A DNA stretch of 64,000 nt from Chanos chanos (taxonomy: Eukaryota > Chordata > Actinopteri > Gonorynchiformes > Chanidae): positions 27,390,984 to 27,454,983 of the forward strand of contig NC_044503.1 in the NCBI RefSeq assembly GCF_902362185.1, in the 5' to 3' direction. Both the position numbers and the translations under genes were made by a program. The notes under the pieces were generated by a model that was given only the letters and a program-made list of their open reading frames with translations, had not been told where the DNA came from and did no database searches. Shown here in pieces: positions 32,708-45,393 of the stretch. Positions within the stretch are counted from its first letter, which is position 1; each line of letters opens with the position of its first letter.

Positions 32708-34591
32708 ATGACTGAGTACTACGAGGAGGGGGGGCTGCTGTACGAGCAGTCTTCCCCAATGCACATCAAAGTCGAGTCTCCAGAGGGACCCTTCGGAGGG
32801 GGTGTCTCAGAGGACGGCTTCCCCAAGGAGGATGATGATTCTGAGGGTAGCTGTGATCACACAGGAGGGCTCCCTGGAGGTCTCCCCTTCAACGTAGTGG
32901 TGGTGCATCCCAACATCATGGCACCTGGAGTTTCATCAAATGATCTCGTACCCATTGAACAAAGTAAGCTGACCCTTGCCCCTCAACAAAACTGAATTCT
33001 TAAAACAGTGTAATGGGAGACTTACTAAAGCATAGACACATAGTAGAGCATTGTGTAAGGCAGCTTTAGATACAATAGGCAGGAATGGTCTTGTTCGGTC
33101 AATATCTATTTGTCGTGCTGCATGTAATGGTAAGTGCAAATATACCCCAGGTTGAATCACAGTTATATGCCAAATGTTGTTTTTATACTCTCTAGATAGA
33201 GGTGTGTCTTCAGCACTTGCTGCTGGTGGTGCAGGGAAACGCAAGAGCCGTTTCAGTGGAGCTGAACTTGAGGTGCTGGTGTCGGAGGTCACCCGGTGCG
33301 AGGGTGAACTCTTTGGGCCAGCCGGAAGGCTCCGGCGGCGGGAGAGGGAGCGCATCTGGGCCGGGATCCTGGAGCGGGTCAACGCCGTTTCCAGGGTTCC
33401 ACGCACTCTTCGTGAGGTCAAGAAACGCTGGGACGATTTGAAAAGACGCAATGGGGGAAGGCTTGCGGATGCCAGGCATCGTAGCTGTTACCTGCCATCC
33501 AGTCGTGGTGCTGCTATGCTTGGGAGGCCATCCCAGCTGAGCCCACGGCTTCAGCAAGCCCGGCAGAAGCAAAGTTTTCGGGGGAAAGCCAGTTTCTCCT
33601 GCTTTTCTGATGCTGATGGTGGTAAGTGAAGAGTTCCTCGCTCTCTGATTATCAGCGCTGAATTTTGTAATATGGATTTGTGTCTTATACGACCGCTAGG
33701 TATGAAGGAATGATAATATCAACTTGGATTAAAATAACTTATCAGTAATCCATATTTTCGTGTTATTTAACTAACAACCAACCCTTTCTCTCTTATTCTG
33801 CCTTGTTTCATTGAGTTGCTGGAGCGGATGGTTCTGAGAGAGATGGTTTTGACAAAGAGGATGAGGCTGGTGAGCGAGAAGAAGTTGAAGGAGAAGGAGA
33901 ATGTGATGGCGCTGAGAGCAGCATGGAAGATAAATTGGGACTAGGCCTTGGGTTGGGTATAGGACCACCTCCAACATCAGAGCACTGGTTACCACCCTCT
34001 CCCCTTTACAGTGCTCCTTTCCTTAATGGGACTCCTCAGCCAAGCCCAGAACCTTCTCTGGGTCCCCACCAGGGGCCATTGGAGGCCCCTCCTCCACGTA
34101 GCTCATGGTTAGAGGATGAACTTAGGGGGTTGGGAGAAGCTGCAGTACAGCTAGGGGACCGTGTGGAGCAGAGTTTGAGGGAGTTTGGTGAGGGCTTCAG
34201 GCGGGACATGCGGACACTGGTGGCCTCACAAGAGGCCCTTACAATCAGCTTGCAGCAGAATAACATGCTTCTGCAAAGGCTGCTGGGACTTCTTGAGATG
34301 CAGCAGCAACAACAACAACAACAACAGCAGCAGCAGCAGCAGCTTCCACAGCAACAGCAACCACAGCCACAACAGTCACCACAGCAACAGTTACCACAGC
34401 AACAGCAACAACCAGAACAGCAGCTGCCTCAACAACCGGATCAACCACTCACATCAGTCCCTTCCATACCACCGCCACCAGACATTCTGGATGGTACCAC
34501 TCAACACAGTCCCCCTACAGAAATAAATGAAACAGCTCAGCGACCTAGGCACGGAAGGACTGTTGACCATCGACGAAGGCGAAGACGCTGA
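32708..34591 (+). CDS. Myb/SANT-like DNA-binding protein with Gln-rich tail (MYPOP/MSANTD-like)
   Basis: Predicted nuclear DNA-binding regulator, 485 aa, from exons 32708-32963, 33196-33621 and 33816-34591, all joined in phase 1. Residues 1-85 are acidic and contain I-K-V-E-S-P-E, a SUMO-type motif. Residues about 100-172 form a Myb/SANT-like three-helix domain: K-S-R-F-S-G-A-E-L at its start, E-R-E-R-I-W-A-G-I-L in the middle and L-R-E-V-K-K-R-W-D-D-L-K-R-R at its end. This resembles MYPOP and NAIF1 domains. Next come an acidic stretch (about 230-265), a Pro-rich part, a helix (about 323-389, probably oligomerising), a Gln/Pro-rich tract (about 390-435) and a basic C-terminus ending in R-R-R-R-R-R. 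A poly(A) signal lies at 35426. Orthology to MYPOP itself is not proven. Confidence 0.85.
34300..34437 (+). repeat. CAG/CAA repeat coding poly-Gln
   Basis: Mixed CAA and CAG triplets encode an uninterrupted Gln run of about 15, then Gln broken by Pro, Leu and Ser. It lies within the last exon of the Myb/SANT-like gene. Confidence 0.9.
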
Positions 34592-35425
34592 TCACGGATC
34601 AGTAGACAATAATGACTTTGATTCAGGTCACTTTATTTATTTCACTCTGTGTTCTACCATTGGATTTCAAACTGATTGATACTGTTAAGACTGTGCTTGC
34701 AGTCACATCATATCTCTTGCCTGTTGCACTATAAATATGTATAACTGATAAAGCTATAAGAATTATATTTATCTACATAAATTCATAATTGACCCTCTGA
34801 AAAGTAATGATAATTTTACAGGTTCTCTGTATGCCCTGAACCATGTCTGTCCAAAGTCAGCTGTTAAGCAAATTAACCTATATAGCATTTCATGATTCTC
34901 TTTATGTGCAGACATTTATTGGCACTCTTAAAAGCATTGCTCTTCATTTAGGAATATCAATAGAAACTGGTCTCATGATTGTTAGAGCTGTTAACATTTG
35001 GTCATAGTGTAATCATTAAATTAGATTACAGGTTCACAGGTTATTCTGTTAACCAATGCATTTTATTGTGCGATGGTTTATACACACAATACAATATGGA
35101 GAGCACACATTGGCCTGAGTGGACAGTAAGTGCAAATGTGTTGTATCAAATGGATGAATCCACATGCTTAGGAAATTTTCCCAGAATGAAAACATGTTGC
35201 CTATTTTTGGCAGTTATATACATTGCTTATTCTGAAAAGCACTTTCTTCAAATTGCAGATTGTTCTCTTCATCTGATCTGTCTACCAAAAGAGCACTTGC
35301 TGGTTATAATGTATGCGCTATTACCTTGCATGCAGTTTCTGGTTCTAAGACAAAGGATAGCAAGGCATATAAAGGTTTAAAAGGATAAAGTCTTTCAGGA
35401 GAGTTTTTAATTTGTACATAAAGAA
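34592..35425 (+). other. 3' UTR of the Myb/SANT-like gene
   Basis: AT-rich, no coding pattern. A 133-codon open frame at 34979 lacks any domain and is taken as chance. Confidence 0.6.
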
Positions 35426-35431
35426 AATAAA
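35426..35431 (+). terminator. Poly(A) signal AATAAA
   Basis: First clear AATAAA on the gene strand, about 0.83 kb after the stop of the Myb/SANT-like gene. Confidence 0.55.
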
Positions 35432-35509
35432 AGGCTGGTACTGGTTACATTTTAACTAAGTATTAATAAATACCACAATTCGACAAGTTTTTATTGTTTC
35501 TGTATTTGA

Positions 35510-35665
35510 TTTAATCTATCTTTCTATCTATCGTTCTATCGTTCTATCTATCTATCCTGCGATTGACTGGCGACCTGTCCAGGGTGTTTCCCCCGCCTTT
35601 CACCCAGTGAGCGCTGGGATAGCCTCCAGCACCCTTCCACGCTAATTAGAATAAGCGGCTTGTTT
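35510..35665. repeat. TCTA microsatellite plus SINE/LINE-type tail
   Basis: A TCTA/TCGT tract (about 35516-35556) runs into GCGATTGACTGGCGACCTGTCCAGGGTG and CTAATTAGAATAAGCGG (words shown split by motif only). This is a very common fish repeat tail related to the one at 3862. Confidence 0.65.
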
Positions 35666-35846
35666 GTACATATATAAAACCCGCAAGATAACTAACTACA
35701 CAAACTCTCAATCACAGCAGAGTCTGATGGGGCGAATGGGTTTTAAAATTCAGTAAAAGTAAAGAAAGTCAAATTCCGTTAAAGTAGGAAAATCCGTGGT
35801 CAATAACTAAAATTGAAAATGTCGGGGAAAGTTGATTGTTGTTCTG

Positions 35847-35950
35847 ATTGGTTTGGCTGGTTTCACGGCAGAGCGTTTGTCAACAGTTTCACATAGGTCT
35901 TTAGGGCGAGTGAAGATGACGTCATTTGCAACTCTCAGTCCTATTGGTTT
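35847..35950 (+). promoter_or_regulatory. Promoter of zinc-finger gene 1: CRE and CCAAT boxes
   Basis: A perfect cAMP-response palindrome TGACGTCA lies at 35917-35924, 60 bp before the start codon. Inverted CCAAT boxes (ATTGG) lie at 35847 and 35943. No TATA box is seen. Motif presence is direct; function is inferred. Confidence 0.55.
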
Positions 35951-35983
35951 GTTGCTATGTCTATACAACAACGGTAGTGAAAC

Positions 35984-38900
35984 ATGGCTTCTGAGCTAGG
36001 AGAATCAGAGAGACCTGGAGAGAACCAGTCCATTAACTCAGAGCAGGTAAAAGACAGTGTCGAACTGCTAGCTACAACAAATGCACCTGCTGACATAGTG
36101 ACTGAAGGTGACGATGCAGAAAATGTCGACTTTCAAGAAACGAAAGAAATAAATATCAGCACCGTGCCTCCGGACAGTCCCACTGAAAACAGCCTTTTGC
36201 TCTCTTCAAGTGTTGACAATTCAATGGCATCCAATGCCGTGGTGGTTTCCACTTGGAGCGAGGTGGACGATCAGCAAAACACTAACATTTCAGCTAATAA
36301 CCGTTGTGAATTTGTATGGTCTGAGACGGAAGAAGATGCAGCTGTGGTCAACAAAGTATCCAGCAAAAACAATGGTACGTAAACCGACCCAATAATACGC
36401 TACTGTAGTTTGTTAGCTACGAGTGTTCTGGTTTTAAAACACAACACATGCTTGCATAACTGTTGGCATAATATTTAGCAGGCGAAGACTAACCAAACAA
36501 CTCTGTAGTCTATTAGTAATTGTAGTTTGTTACAGCTGGCCAACCTTAGAGTGAATATTATAAACCTTTTTTTATAGACATGGAGTAATATGGAGTTTAT
36601 ATATTTTTTTATATTGATTCTCCGTTACTTTCTCTGTACGTAGCTTTCTATTTTTTCTTTTTATTTATTTAATTTTATACTCATATGTAGCTTTACTTTT
36701 GCACAGTTGTCGGAGTTGTTGCAGTGCTGTTGTGCTTGTACAATCAAGCATGTCACAAATAAGTCTCTTGAATCTTGATTTAGGATGTGATGTCAATATG
36801 TGTTCCATATGTACTAATTCTATACATACATACATACATACATACATGCACGCATGCTAAAATGTTGGTTTGTTCAGTATGTTTCTTATGTAAGTATACC
36901 TGAATATTAATGCATCTGATAGTGTTTGAAGTGCTAATCAAGGTGTCCTATATTCTCTTTTTTGGTAAAGGGAAAGGTGGTAACAATAATGAAGAAGAAG
37001 ACATAATCACTGAATTGAGAGACAAAACAGTGGAAGAGCTCCCATCAGATTGTGTTCAAAATGAGAAAACATCACAAACGCAGTGTGAGGAGATTGTTCC
37101 AAAAGATGTGGAGAATGAAATGGATTGTGTTGGAGAAACTAAACAAAGCAAGGATGAAAAGGCTGGCGGAGGAGAGAAGGGTGAGGATGAAGTTGAAGAG
37201 GGAGAGGAGGGCAGAGGTGGAGGTGAAGATGGAGAGGACGGAGAGGAAGTCACGGTGGTGAGACAGAGGAGAAGCAGGCTGGAATGCCGAGAGTGCGGAA
37301 AACGCTTCACCAGAAGGGAGACGTACAACCTGCATCGCCACTTCCACATGCATCAGGATGAGCAGGCCTCTCTCACCTGTAAGGAATGTGGTCTGACGTT
37401 CCAGCACCGAAGCAGCTTAATAAAGCACCGGAACGAGCACAAAGCAAAGAACGTGCCACCGTTACCGACCTCGGAGAGGAAGCAGCAGAACAAGGAGTGT
37501 AGGGAGGACAGCGACCTCCAGTGCGATCGGTGTGGCGGCACCTTTCCGACGCTGATCAAGTTAAAGCTCCACGCTTGCGAACGTTCCCTTGAGAAGCTTT
37601 ATCGCTGCCCCTTGTGCCGGAAGGAGTTCCAGTACAGGGTGTCCATCAATACCCACATGCAGAGCCACTCGTTCGATAGCCCTTTCCGCTGCTTGGAGTG
37701 CAACAAAGGTTTCCAGTGTGCCGCGACACTGCACATTCATCAACGGTCCCACGCTGCCTTGAAGCCTTTCGAATGCCCTGACTGTGGTATGGTGTTCAGG
37801 TACCGTTCCATCATGGAGGATCACAGGCGCAAGCATACAGAAGAGCGACCGTACCAGTGCAGCATCTGTGGAAAGTCCTTTAAGTACGGCAGCCTTTTAA
37901 ATCAGCACCAGTATCTGCACACTGGACAGAAACCCTACCAGTGCCCGGACTGCGGTAAAAAGTTTGCTTTTGCTCAGAACATGCGGGCACATTGTCGGCA
38001 GCACAAGAAGCAGCCTTTCATCTGCTCGCAGTGTCCGTTGACTTTCCCTGACTCGGCCAGCCTAGAGATGCACATTCCAAGCCACAAAAAGCCTCTTGGG
38101 AAAACCACCGGAGCAACGGGTAAAGAGAACACAAACTATGGTGTGGAGAAAAGACGTGATTTCAAATGTCCCCTTTGTCCAGAGATCTTTCACAAACCAG
38201 TTGACCTTAGGACACATATGTTAATCCACGAAGCAGAGTTTGAAAGGATGACCAATGCCAAAAGCTCTGACCAGACTTATTTCTGCCCCCGTTGTCCCCT
38301 CAGATTCTCAAATGAAGCTGCTCTACAATCTCATGTGTTAACTCATCAACCTACATCGGTGCCTATAAAGAGGGAGGTTAGGGATTTAAATGTGGTAAGG
38401 GCTGATGGTATTGAGAATGTATCAGTGGGAGGAGAATGGGTAGACCATTCTGAGAAGAAGCCACTGAAATGCAGAGAATGCGGCAAGTGCTTTCGTCACC
38501 GTTCGGTCCTACAGCTGCACATGCGTATACACAGTAAAGACAGGCCTTATCAGTGCAATGTGTGTTTTAAGACCTTTAGATTTAGCAGCTACTTGCAACA
38601 GCATTTAATCATACATACGGGGAAAAAACCATACAAATGTCCAGACTGCGGAAAAGGCTTTGCATTCCTCCAGAACATGAGGACTCACCAGAGACTGCAC
38701 CAGCAAAAACCGTTCCGCTGTACACAGTGCTGTAAGGGCTACAGCGATGAGAACCAGCTGCAGAGACACATGCTTTCGCACACAGGTGACAAACCATATA
38801 AGTGCCATCTCTGTGACAAGAGCTTCGGTCTGGCGTATTTGCTGCGTGACCATTTGAATACCCACACCGGTGAGAGGCCCCATCGTTGCCAAGAGTGCAA

Positions 38901-40440
38901 TAAGTCGTTCCCGTGGCTTAGTAGCCTCGTTGTGCACCAGAAGATTCACGAGCGTAAGCGCTTAGGGTTTCCCTCTCAGAGAGGTAGGCCAAGAGGTGGC
39001 AGAGGTAGAAGTGCAGCAGAAGGACAGCATAGGTCAAATTTGCCAAGGATATTACAGCATTGGCAACCTGATGGACAGCCAAAGCTGATACAACACCACC
39101 AGAGTTCTGGATGGGCTAATGTTTCTGCGCTGACTCCACCAGCAGCGTTGGTTCGTCTTCCAGAGCGGCACCCGTCACAAGAACAACAGCATTCTTTCTG
39201 GTTGATCTCATCCACATCTACAAGCCAACCAGTCCCTCAAAACCGTATTCATCATGAACTGCCCAAGTCATCAAACAGCATGGATGGAGCTCCAGTATTT
39301 GGAGGGAGAATACCTTTATCTGAATCAATGGCTCAGGGCTCCCCTATCAAACTCCGGGATGGCGGAGAGCATAATGGTTCTGCTCTACCACAAAACACTA
39401 ATCCTGAATTGGCTCCTCCATCACCAAAGGATGACAGTAAGGTAAGGGATACCAAAACACTGACAGACACAGCACAGACCATCAGCTCATCAGACAAATG
39501 CAGTAATAGTAGAGAACAGCAACAAGAAAGACAGTCTCCAAATATGGATAATCAGACAAGAGTTCCCTTAGAGTCAGCTCATGCCTTGAAAAATCAAGAA
39601 AGTAACTTATTGGGTTTGAAAACACCTCCAGGTATCACCAAGTCATTGAGCCTACCAGAAAAAGCCGGGAAGGGGTCAGAACAGCAACAGCTACAACTGC
39701 AGCTAATACAACAGCTGCCGCAACAACTTCAAAGGCATCAAATACCGCAGCACCTTCAGCTCCTTCAGCAGCCCCAGCAAATTAAGCTTCTGCGTCTGCA
39801 ACAGCCACAACCCATGCAGAATCTGCAGCAACCAGAGCAATTGCAGAAGCAGCAACAAGCAACACTGCAGCAGCAAAATCAGTTGCCACCTGCCTGGGTC
39901 AGCGCAGGTTCGTCAACTCAGATGGGACCCATTGCCATTCAGTACAGAGCAGCACATTTTCCTCGTGGAGACACAAACACGATGTGGGGTTTTCGAGCTC
40001 CTCCAGTTGGTTCCCAGGCACTGATAACAGGACAGGTGCAGCAAGGGAACGCACAGGGACAGCAGCAGCTGCCTGTAACCTCTGGTTCCCAGATTCTCAT
40101 CAATCAGAACCGTCCTTTTATCTCTCCTGCTATTCCGTCACTCCCTCCCTTTCCTCTACCAGCTCCTCTTCCCATCCATTCGGTTGCTGTTGGTCAGCTC
40201 ACTGGTCCCTCACCACAGAACCTTTTCTTCTCGCCACGAGGACTCGTTGGCGATAGAATGCATTTAACGCAGAACGTGCCGCTACCTCAGTTAGCACGTC
40301 AGACCGAACCGCACAAACTTGGGAACCGTATGCCTTTGTCCTCCGATCGCCTGCTCCAGTGTATGATCTGTGGGTGCACTTTACCTCGGGAACTAGACTT
40401 ACAAGTGCATTACCTACAGCATGCGCAAGGAGAGATTTGA
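35984..40440 (+). CDS. C2H2 zinc-finger protein, 1286 aa (zinc-finger gene 1)
   Basis: Probable nuclear DNA-binding transcription regulator. Exon 1 (35984-36374) encodes an acidic Ser/Thr-rich N-terminus starting M-A-S-E-L; exon 2 (36971-40440) holds everything else, joined in phase 1. Acidic Glu/Gly-rich sequence precedes about 17 C2H2 fingers at residues 234-790. Typical fingers are Y-K-C-P-D-C-G-K-G-F and Y-K-C-H-L-C-D-K-S-F; the third is C2HC (L-K-L-H-A-C-E). A spacer without fingers (about 511-535) splits the set. Residues about 795-1250 are Pro/Gln-rich, dense in Gln near 1030-1110. An isolated finger at about 1261-1286 is exactly C-terminal, ending H-Y-L-Q-H-A-Q-G-E-I. There is no KRAB or SCAN domain. 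Poly(A) signal at 41173. The paralogue name cannot be fixed. Confidence 0.92.
36375..36970 (+). other. Intron of zinc-finger gene 1
   Basis: Begins GTACGT and ends TTTGGTAAAG. It contains a CATA tetranucleotide tract at about 36824-36847. Confidence 0.85.
39678..39900 (+). repeat. Gln-rich coding tract of zinc-finger gene 1
   Basis: CAG/CAA codons alternate with Leu, Pro and Arg codons. This is a typical activation-type Gln-rich region rather than a pure microsatellite. Confidence 0.8.
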
Positions 40441-41172
40441 CTGGCAACAAACGAACTTTGACTTTGTTTTTGAAAGGATGCACAGTTTCTCTGCCACCTT
40501 TGTGTGAACAGCTGATTAGCTGCTAAAATGTCCCCTTTGTAGGATGAAGTATATGTGGATGTTTCTCTTTCGAAGTGTTATTTACTATAGTGTTAGTACT
40601 ATATTAGCATAGTAATCTCTGATGATGATAGTTTATTGGATTGTCTGAGATATGCTGTAATTCTGGAATGACAAAGTAGTAACACCGTAAAAACGGTTGG
40701 CTTATTTGGAAATGTCACTGTCAGTGCATGGTTTATGAATGGATTCTGTACTTAGTATCACGATATAATTGAATCTGTATAGTCATCTCAAACAAATGTG
40801 TCCTTAATTTATGTACTTAGTTGATATGCTATGCTCGCAGCCAATTCTTATCTTTTTGGTTTACTCGCCAGTTTCAAAATCCTGTGACATGCCTCACTTT
40901 GGAGTAGTGACACGCCAGATTTCTCTGGGCAGTGTGGTTCAGTTGAAAAGCACCAATATTGTTACTGTATCAACAATTTCCTCAATTTATACAGTTAGAA
41001 GGCAGTGTTATTTTTTTAATACAGATGGACAGCCAATACATTCTACACTATGTACTGTTTCCCAAAAATACAGTGTCACATTCTGCATTGGAACTTGTGG
41101 TTCGTGGATGGTAAAAACATAAAAAGGTTTTCTGCTACCTCTGTTTTGTCAATTGGCTGTAGCTGTAGACTG
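40441..41172 (+). other. 3' UTR of zinc-finger gene 1
   Basis: AT-rich with no domain-bearing frame. Confidence 0.7.
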
Positions 41173-41178
41173 AATAAA
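41173..41178 (+). terminator. Poly(A) signal AATAAA
   Basis: AATAAA in GACTGAATAAAATTTG, 733 bp after the stop codon of zinc-finger gene 1. Confidence 0.65.
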
Positions 41179-42629
41179 ATTTGATTTTGTGATAAATGTC
41201 TTCCTGCCTTACACTAGCGAGTTTCTCACAACTGAACCTTAAAACGGTCTGGCTAAATGGTAAGACGTGAATGATGAGTCAAAGATTAAAGCTGTAACGA
41301 TCAAAAGAAAGTTTGTCAAATTTAAGAAAAATCTTTACAAACTCACTTATGTATTAACTAAATAGTTCTAGTACTAGTCATTGTGTGAGTGTGTTTTCCG
41401 GTGTTTTCCTCTTTATAGGCTTATACAGCGTACTTTTTGTTCATTTGAAAATCATCTCATCACTTATGCCAACTTCATGAAGCCATGTTGACGAGTTTGG
41501 CACTTTATTATCTCTGCAGTATGAATATGCTTATATGGTTGTACTGTATTACGCAGCTTTCTATTGGCACACACTGGGAGCTCCTAACAGTCTGGAAGCA
41601 GAAATGTGTAAGATCTCCTGAACTCTGTTCTGAATATGTGGAGTTCTATGATAAGTGAGCCAGCTGATAATGCAAACATTGACGACTTTTAAGAGATTTC
41701 TAATGAGCCTCAAATGTGACCTGCTAACATATAAAAGAAGAGGAGAATAGTTATACTATTGTATTTATACTATTGTGTTTTAAGATGCATGTAAGATGTG
41801 TTTCTGCATTTTCCATCTGTTTGTAGTCTTTGTGAATTATTTTGGGTAGGCGCTTTTTATTCGTATGTTTTTACTGTAATTAAGGTCAAGATAGAAGGTA
41901 ATATATGCTGACATCACAGCTTTTAATGCATAACAAACATAATTTTGCCTTAGTTTGAATATTCGTGTTAACCCCTTAGAAAAAGTTAAATAGTGCATAA
42001 TGGCAGAACACCTGCATTCAGTTGAAATACATGTGTACAGATAAAGCATACAAAATGTATCATAAACAGTTTCATTTGGTCATTAGAGGTGACTAAAAAT
42101 TATTAGGGGTCTGTGAGTGACATTCTTCTCTCGACCGTCAGAGATTTAGAGTGCTGATGTTTCACACACAAACGAGTGACACTCATACGGTCTCTTTATC
42201 TCCCAATCTCTCACACACACACATAGCCACACACATGCGCACGGGTAGACAACTATCTATTGCGCAGGAGAGAGAGGACAGCCAGTTTTGTGCCAGTGAC
42301 TGTAAGTGTACAGCTTTGAGCAACTCATCGTGTACATAGAAAAACACATAGAACAATAAACACAACCACATTAGCGTTCAGAAATACGCAGTACCTGTTG
42401 TATCAGATCACTGCGTTCTTTGTCTTGCTAGAGTGTTCTGGTTGGGTCATGTGACTTCATGTATGTAAAGCCCTCTGATTGCACAGCTGTTTTTGATTAT
42501 CCTTGTGGTATGCTGTGCCATTTAGTAAACTGTGTTGCTTACATTGGACATCACACTTCAAGCCTCCACAGCACTAGTATGCCCTTTTGTTTTGCCTGTT
42601 TGTTTTACAGTTATGTTTAACTCCCAAAA
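41179..42629. other. Intergenic, no gene seen
   Basis: AT-rich. A CA-rich stretch lies near 42215-42240. No exon is supported. Confidence 0.5.
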
Positions 42630-43110
42630 TGAACGACAGCAGGAAGAGTCTTAATAGAGCTGGGGGCCATCATATGATTTCAGTGCTTCTTTGCATAGAT
42701 TCTTAGAATATCTGGAATTGTACTGGAGAAACGCAATAACAGCTCTTTCACAAGAACTCATTTGTTCCTTTGTTGGCTGAGTTAGGAAATGCTGTCCTGG
42801 GCAGAGCTCCAGAACCTTTCGTAAGTGTTCATCTGGGTTGAGATGTGGTGAGATCAGGTAAGATGGCAATTTTCTTGTTCATCAGTCCATTCACTAACCA
42901 TTCTGTGGATGTAGACATTGCCATCATTAAAGTGACTGATCTCTTCAGGATAGGAAAACTTCACCGCAGGATGAAGATTGTTGTTCAGATTGGTTTTATT
43001 ATTTCATGGGTGCTTACCTTGCTCTCTGTGGGAATAACTGGGCACTACCAAAACAATTCACCTTTGGAAAGAAGTAATCAGGTCATACATGTGCTTATTT
43101 GCTTGTTAGG
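42630..43110 (-). mobile_element. Probable Tc1/mariner relic, minus orientation
   Basis: Read on the minus strand, 42790-42869 gives S-P-H-L-N-P-D-E-H-L, close to the S-P-D-L-N-P-I-E-H block around the third catalytic acid of Tc1 transposases. Further right, CTTCACCGCAGGATGAAG recalls antisense Tc1 sequence. Frames are broken and no terminal repeats are clear, so the family is tentative. Confidence 0.35.
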
Positions 43111-43137
43111 TGCAGGCTGAAGGATTGACTCATCACG

Positions 43138-43215
43138 CATGCCGTGATCCACTGAGCAGGAGAAAAAGTCATATAATCATATGACTTTTTCTCCCGCTCA
43201 GTGGATCACGGCATG
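43138..43215. repeat. Near-perfect 78-bp palindrome
   Basis: The left 39 bp pair with the right 39 bp at 37 of 39 positions; the outer word is CATGCCGTGATCCACTGAGC and the centre is near 43176. A transcript would form a long hairpin with almost no loop. It could be a tiny foldback element or a fixed palindrome. Confidence 0.9.
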
Positions 43216-45384
43216 TGTTCTTTGCGTCACTTTCCAGACATGTATTTTTGTGCAGAATAAAAGTTTTACGCACAGCAACTTGATCAAAGTATCCCTTTGT
43301 GAAGACCATTCTTAATGAATCACACCCTAGATTGATTCCGATTTGAAGTTGCTTGGCTGCCGTGTCTTGCATTTCAACCTAGCATGCAGATATCACAGCT
43401 GTGGCCTCTGTCACTACACCTGAAACTATTAGCTGGTGTCTCTTCCTCCAGAAGTCATTTACAACATCATCGTAGTCACTGTTTTTCATGAACCATCAAA
43501 CAGCTGAGTTTTGTTCATCAATGAGGATTTTAACCAGTTATGACCCAAAAATCAGCTCGCACTGTTCAGTATTTTTATACTTGACTCTACACATAATGGA
43601 ACAGTAATTGCACAGGAAACACATCGGTGAAGAGGCGCATGCTTTCAGTTTACTTTTTATCCCTCATGTCATCAAATGTTTTGTTTGTTTCTGGCAGTTA
43701 ACTGAACGTTTTAGGGCAAGTCATGAGACTGAAGGTCAAGCAGAGCGACTCAGACATAAAACTGAAAAAAAAAAAAAAAAGAAAACTTCATTTCTGATGT
43801 CCGTGCACTCAACAAATGTTGTTCCTGTTACCTATTGTTATCACCTATTTTTAATTATTTGTAAAAGAAACGTAATATGGGTGTTGTATGTATATGTTTT
43901 CTTCACAGACCAATAGCGAAGCTGAGTCCGTCACCGCACATCTCAGAGGACTTGCAAAGCAGCACAGTTGAGTCCACACAAGACAAAGCGGATGATAGTG
44001 GGATCCACATGAAATGTCAGACACAACTAAAGAAAGCGACTTATTTATTCCTCTTTGTTCCTTTCCAACATTTTAGCCGTTTCAGTTAGGCAGTAGAGAG
44101 TACAAAGAGGACAGACTAGAAAAAGAATCATAACAGAAAAAAAATATTCTTTGTGCATAGCTTGTATATCTATGCTGGCTTTATTAACAGCCTTGGAATG
44201 CTTAATCACTGAAACTGTGGGCAGAAAAAAAAAAAAGGTTTGTGGTAGGAAGAGAATATACTCGCCATGTGGTTAAAAAAAAAAAAATCAGTGTCTCTGT
44301 ACACTCTCTGAATAAAAGGTGTCTTCGGTGCGCAAAACTAAATCATAAAAATGAAGTCCATCAGTAAGGATGTGCTTCTAGATCTAGTTAGGAACTGTAC
44401 GCTTTTGCTATGGTGATTTCTTTTCACTTTTTGAACTCGTATATGTCCCTGATTTATGTGAAACACCCACACCCACTATGGTTGTATTCCTGGCACTATA
44501 GAGACACTTATGGGAGCACTCAGCACTCAACATATGCCATCTTGACAAGTTGTCCAGCAGAAGCCAGATCAGGTTGCAAGAGGAGACCGCAGCAGAGGTT
44601 CCAAGTGTGCCCTCTTGGAAAATCGTTTTGATGGGCGATGATTTGGTTGCCTGTATATGAAGTGAACAAATTTCACAATAACAGGAATTCACAGGGAGTG
44701 TGAGAATCGCATGAGGATAATAATAGGAGTCATCTGTAATTAGAGCCTGCTGAGCATAGCAACAGTAACTAAGCAAAGTGGCACACACAAGTAAATTTTG
44801 CAAAAGGTCATTAGACAGTTATATTTTTTAATCTTTACATTTTGTGAAATATTTGTCATCATGAAGCACAGACAGCACATAATGTACAAAACAACATTAT
44901 CTATAAACTCCATTAAGTCTATAACTACACTAAACGCCAAGGCCTAACTTGCTTATCTATTTTAAATTCTATGGATAATCTATTAAAACTGATGTCATTT
45001 ATTGTGCATGGGTAGTCTATTAACAATGATGTCATTTATTGTGCAGGTGTACTTTTGATTTCAACCTCAAATAAACAAGAAAAGACCCTCGTCCACGACT
45101 CGATTTAACACTTGTTTCTCAGATTGTGCTGGATGAATGTACAGTAAATTTTTCGTACTACTTTCGGTCAGTGTTGTACACATGCCATATCACACTTCTT
45201 TTTTGGTTGGTCAATTTATTTACCTGTTTATTTAAATGTTTATTTATTGCTGGGTTCAGCACTCATCTCTTTTGGTCTCGTGTGTTGTTGCGTCATTTCC
45301 TATCCATTCGGCTGTGGGCTTGCAACCGTAGAATCTCCAGCGTAGTTCTAACCTTATAGATTTTCCAAAAGGCATTTTCCAGGC
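43216..45384. other. Intergenic between zinc-finger genes 1 and 2
   Basis: Several A-runs (43766, 44226, 44277) and no convincing coding exon. A 131-codon minus-strand frame at 44408-44803 starts with a hydrophobic stretch but has no known domain or splice context. Confidence 0.45.
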
Positions 45385-45393
45385 ACCGGAAGT
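45385..45393 (+). promoter_or_regulatory. ETS-type site in zinc-finger gene 2 promoter
   Basis: ACCGGAAGT matches the ETS core consensus, 118 bp before the start codon. No TATA box is seen. This is typical of housekeeping promoters. Confidence 0.45.

Noticed and set aside
34979-35380. 133-codon plus-strand frame
   Set aside because: Lies in the 3' UTR of the Myb/SANT-like gene, AT-rich and without a domain.
44408-44803. 131-codon minus-strand frame with a hydrophobic start
   Set aside because: No family resemblance, no splice or promoter context; chance frame is more likely.
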